From Nitrospinota bacterium (lineage in GTDB: Bacteria; Nitrospirota; Nitrospiria; Nitrospirales; UBA8639): a DNA stretch of 10,091 bases. Shown one piece after another: positions 6,749 through 10,091 of this stretch. The position numbers and the translations under genes are program-made. The notes beneath the pieces are model-generated. The model was not told where the DNA came from. It saw nothing but the letters and a program-made list of their open reading frames with translations, and did not search any database. The stretch lies in assembly GCA_022561525.1 (NCBI GenBank), contig JADFRB010000029.1, positions 1-10,091 on the forward strand, in the 5' to 3' direction. Each line of letters opens with the position of its first letter. The stretch's first letter is position 1.

Positions 6749-9531
6749 CTAGGCGACAAGCGCTTGGTTGAGCTCACCGAGTATGGTACCAAGGTTTTGA
6801 GGAAACAACTCATACACTTTTCCTAGCCCGCCCTCCTGCGTGAAGGGTGCATAATCAAAATCTTCACTTTCGATTCTCAGATTCCCAGCGATGTGGTCAC
6901 GGATCATTTCCAGCCAGTGGCGCTGCTCATCGGTGAATGTTTTTCCGGTTGCTTGCTGCTGAGCCATCCAGGCCTTGAAATTGACTTGGACCTTCTCGGG
7001 GAAGGGGACCAGTTCATTGTCCTGGTGTATGGCAAAGCGGACGAGGGAAACTAAATCCGTGAGAATGCGTTTGGCATTGGCGCTTTTGACTTTGGATTTT
7101 TCCAAGGCCGCGTAGGCTTGCCAGAGCTGAGATTCGTTCCAAAGATACGGCGGCTTTTCGATGGTTGCGGCCAGTTCCTTGACGTGTTCAAAGGTGAGTC
7201 TAGCCTTATAGGGTCTGCTATACAGCACTTGGAGGGCGGTGATTTCGTCCTTGTGGTCTTGAATGAATTGTTCGAAGGAGTGGACGATCCCTTTGGCCCG
7301 TTCCAGGGCCTCCGCTCTGAACCCGGCTTCGATGATTTGATCTTGGCTGACGTAGTCGATGGTGATTTCGTTTTTCTTTTTGATGTCGACCAAGAGTTGG
7401 CGGAGGTTCGGGTTGTGCAAAGGCTTCACAGCTTCTTGGATAAGTTGTGTCACGGCCTTAGTAATTTGGTCTTCTGTTGGCTCTCCTACCCCACCTGACT
7501 CTTTGAGAACTCTTCGGGCTCTCTCCACATGCTGGTCAGGGTTGACTGCTTCGATAAGTTGGTGACTGAGATCCTTCGCTGATAGGCCTCCACTGGCCTT
7601 CACAATGGCTTGTTGGTCTTCCTTTGGTGAGACGGTGCTCCATGCGTGCCAGCCGTCCAGCGATGGTGGTGAGGACATCCTCTTCGGTGTTGCCGAGGGA
7701 GACGGCTTGAAGGAGTTTTTCAAAGGGGACGCTGGGCTTTTTCTCCATAGGCCGGGCGTCGGTTTTATCCTGTTCACAGACACCTACGGCATCGACGATG
7801 ACGAAGTGGTCTTTGGTGGCAGCATCGGGGGTCACGGCCCTGAGGTCGTCCCGTTTGATGACTCGTACGCCGCGGCCTTTCATTTGTTCGAAGAAGGAGC
7901 GGGACTTGACGGCCCGCATGAAGAAGACGATTTCCACAGGTTTGATGTCCGTGCCGGTGGCGATCATATCCACTGTGACGGCAATGCGCGGGTGGTAGCT
8001 GTTACGGAAGGACTTGATGAGGTCCTTCGGATTGGCCCCGGTGGTGCGGTAGGTAATCTTCTGGGCGAATTCGTTTCCCTTGGCGAATTCTTCGCGAACG
8101 ATTTTGACGATATCTTCAGCATGGGGGTCGTGTTTGGCGAAGATGAGCGTTTTGGGCACTTCGGTCCGGCCGGGAAAGATCTCTGTTGAGAGTTTGTCGC
8201 GGAAGGTTTTGACAATGGTGCGGATTTGGTCCGGGGCGACGACATCGCGGTCGAGCTGGTTGGGGTCATAGCTGAAATCGTCTTCGAGTTGTTCCCAACG
8301 TGTTTTGCGGGTATCCCGTTCGCGCTTTTCCACATAGAACCCCGCCTCCACTTTTGAACCCGCTTCGGAGATGGCGGTGCGGATGCGGTAGACGTCATAG
8401 TTGACGTTGACGCCGTCGGCTACGGCCTGCTCGTGGGAATATTCCATGACCAGGTTTTGGTGGAAGAAACCAAAGGTTTGTTTGCTGGGCGTGGCGGTGA
8501 GGCCGATGAGGTAGGCATCGAAGTATTCCAACACTTGCGCCCAGAGGTTGTAGATGGAGCGGTGGCATTCGTCGGTGATGATGACGTCGAAGGTTTCGAT
8601 GGGGATGGCCGGATTGTAGTCGATGGGTTCAGGCTCTTTGAAGAGCCGTTCGAGGCCAGCGACGGAGGCTTCGTCGTCTTCTTCCGCGAGTTCTTTGCCT
8701 TTGAGCATGGAGTACATGCGTTGGATAGTGCTGATGCAGACGCGTGCGGTGGTGTCGAGCGTGTTGCTGCTGAGGCGCTGGACGATGAATTCTTCAGTGA
8801 ATTTGAAGTTGTTGTAGGGGGAAACATACTGCTGGAATTCCTTGTGCGAACTTTAGGAGTCGGTAGATGGTGGTGATGGCAGTGAAAGTTTTGCCGCTGC
8901 CGGTGGCCATTTGAATGAGTGCACGTGGGCGGTCTTCGGCGAGAGACTTTTCTAAATTTTTGATGGCCGTGATTTGGGCAGACCAGAGGCCCTCTTCAAT
9001 GAGGATTGGCATCTGCTGGAGGCGTTTGCGAAGGGTTGAGAACGTTTTATAGGTGGCAGGTCGCAACGCGGCTTTATCGGTTGGAATGGGGGCCGCTTGT
9101 TGGAGGTTTGCTTCGTCGAGCCATTTGGCCAATGTGTCGGGCCGGTGAAATGAAAAAGTAGGCCGGCTTCGTGGCTCTGGGTCGAGTTCGTTCGTGAACC
9201 GCGTTTCGATCCCAGTGCTCTGGAAAAGAAACGGAAGAGGCCGCACATAGGCTGGCAAGTGGGGCGGCAAACCCTCACCATACTTCGTGGACTGAGTCTC
9301 CACGCCGGTGAGAGTGAAGCCCTCTTTTTTGGCCTCGATAACGCCTGCCGCCTTGCCATCCACATACAGGAGGTAGTCTGCAAAGCCATGCCCGCGTTCC
9401 AGGGGGAAGTTTCGGATCGCCACACCGCGAGCTGCATTCAGGTTGGTTTGGTTCAGATCCTGGATCGCCCAAGCGGCCTTTCCCAACAGTTCATCAATCT
9501 TTTCGCGGGCTTGGTCTTCGGGGGTTGTCAT
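6749..9531 (-). pseudogene. hsdR: Type I restriction subunit HsdR, broken by a deletion and a frameshift
   Basis: HsdR is the ATP-driven translocase and endonuclease of type I systems. From ATG 9531: PD-(D/E)XK nuclease with D52 and ExK E66/K68 (ADYLL to VIEAKKEG), then Walker A ATGSGKTF (209-216) up to IYRLLKFA. Near 8847-8843 the frame breaks: the next recognisable residues, KEFQQYVSPYNN, are in another frame. Relatives have about 20 residues between these points, including helicase motif Ia (like LFLVDR), so an out-of-frame deletion of roughly 55-60 nt is likely. The second frame carries STIQRMYSMLKG, motif II DECH (8573-8562), LTATP, IATGTDI and QMKGRGVR. Near 7632-7624 the frame slips again, from RMEHRL to PKEDQQAIVKA, explained by loss of 2 or gain of 1 base in a CCAAA tract. 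The third frame runs to 6749 with the HsdR C-terminal domain (DFDYAPFTQEGGLGK). The 245-residue N-terminal product would keep the nuclease and Walker A but not translocate. Identity certain; loss of restriction inferred. Confidence 0.94.
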
Positions 9532-10091
9532 GACAAACTCGGAATATAGGGGCCGACCCTATCCCGTTCCAATGTTTTCTGAATAGTAGCCAACCCCTAG
9601 AAGAAAGTACAGGTTAGGGCTCGGGTTGGGTTTGGCGGAATGACAAAGACCTCACCGCTGGAGATCCTGACGACCCAAGGAGGTACCAAGTGTTTCACGG
9701 TGCCAAAGTCTTAACTGATGAGACGAGTTTTGGGGTGCGAATTTAGGAGGGCCTTTAATACATTAAGAAAAGTGGATCGCTTGTCATCCCCCCTCCTACC
9801 CCAATTCTGAAGATATCGCTCCCGGTTCTGAATCTACCGCAAGCGAACTCCATCACAGGGCGAGGGCGAGAATCCCTTGTGTTGGCGGGGAGATTGTAAC
9901 GCTTAATCTCACTCGGTCATCCTGGGTTATTATTCCAGGTTTTTGAATTAAAAATTCAAAAAGGAATAGAGGGGAGGTATTGGCCGGCAGGGAGAAAAAC
10001 TAAATAGCCCATACTGTATGACGGTAGGTTCCCAACACTTGCATTTCAAGCCACTCTGAGGCGAGGGTTTACTTTATCCCTTTGGATTAGA
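9532..10091. other. 560-bp region without a supported gene, upstream of hsdR
   Basis: No frame on either strand gives a recognisable protein. A short plus-strand open stretch near 9619-9750 (with DPDDPRRYQVFHGAK) has no start codon and no family I know. The region is rich in small palindromes: TTAAT-AC-ATTAA (9755-9766), ATACTGTAT (10011-10019) and the stem-loops at 9921-9968. It should hold the hsdR promoter, but I find no convincing -35/-10 pair on the minus strand. The hsdR ATG has only a weak GAG as ribosome site. Confidence 0.5.
9921..9968. repeat. Nested inverted repeats, two alternative stem-loops
   Basis: TTTTTGAATT (9940-9949) and AATTCAAAAA (9953-9962) form a perfect 10-bp inverted repeat with a 3-nt loop. 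It extends outward with TATTCC (9931-9936) and GGAATA (9963-9968) across a 3-nt bulge. An overlapping alternative pairs CCTGG (9921-9925) with CCAGG (9935-9939). On the plus strand that hairpin is followed by TTTTT, a weak terminator shape. The two folds share bases and exclude each other. It could be an operator, an attenuator or an old mobile-element end; function unknown. Confidence 0.5.

Noticed and set aside
7605..8189. A 194-codon open frame on the plus strand
   Set aside because: It lies wholly antisense to the HsdR helicase core, which has clear motifs; the plus-strand translation is low in complexity and matches nothing I know.
8433..8876. A 147-codon open frame on the plus strand
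   Set aside because: Antisense to the hsdR segment with DECH and LTATP; the Val/Glu/Asp/Phe-rich composition is typical of a mirror frame of a GC-rich gene.
9640..9750. Short plus-strand peptides upstream of hsdR, such as one starting MTKTSPLEIL
   Set aside because: Only 24 codons with no ribosome site; the neighbouring frame has no start codon. Too weak to call a gene.
10011..10019. ATACTGTAT as a LexA-like site
   Set aside because: Only a 9-bp palindrome resembling half of a LexA box; no second half and no nearby SOS-type gene start.

Overview
The window reads as a bacterial defence island from a mid-GC genome. No gene here fixes the taxon. The addiction-module style and codon use would fit Nitrospirota or Proteobacteria, but that is only a guess. 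Every gene I can support lies on the minus strand, so the genes are described from high to low coordinates.

From 10091 to 9532 is a gene-free leader with inverted repeats. Then follow: hsdR (9531-6749), the type I restriction subunit, broken by an internal out-of-frame deletion and a second frameshift; a type II toxin-antitoxin pair (6635-6116); an 84-codon tail of a second, diverged HsdR (6115-5861) whose stop overlaps the hsdS start; hsdS (5864-4374), intact; a DUF262/DUF1524 (GmrSD-like) nuclease gene (4374-2471) broken by an amber codon and a 1-nt frameshift; hsdM (2457-958), intact; a DUF3883-type C-terminal remnant of a lost, probably helicase, gene (841-461); a terminator nested in a longer inverted repeat with a G-quadruplex motif (about 369-475); and the 5' end of a Fic-family gene running off the window at base 1.

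If intact, the locus would be a type I restriction-modification system (HsdR, HsdM, HsdS) carrying three accessories: an embedded RelE/ParE toxin-antitoxin, a DUF262 nuclease and a Fic protein. As read, both nuclease genes are broken while methyltransferase, specificity subunit and toxin-antitoxin are open. The likely present state is a methylation-only (M2S) system with an addiction module.

The second HsdR tail, too diverged from the full hsdR to be a recent copy, shows the locus was stitched together from at least two R-M operons. It does not look like one new system. The most notable points are the toxin-antitoxin lodged at the hsdR/hsdS recombination joint and the selective loss of the nucleases. 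I saw no tRNA, rRNA, CRISPR array or insertion sequence.
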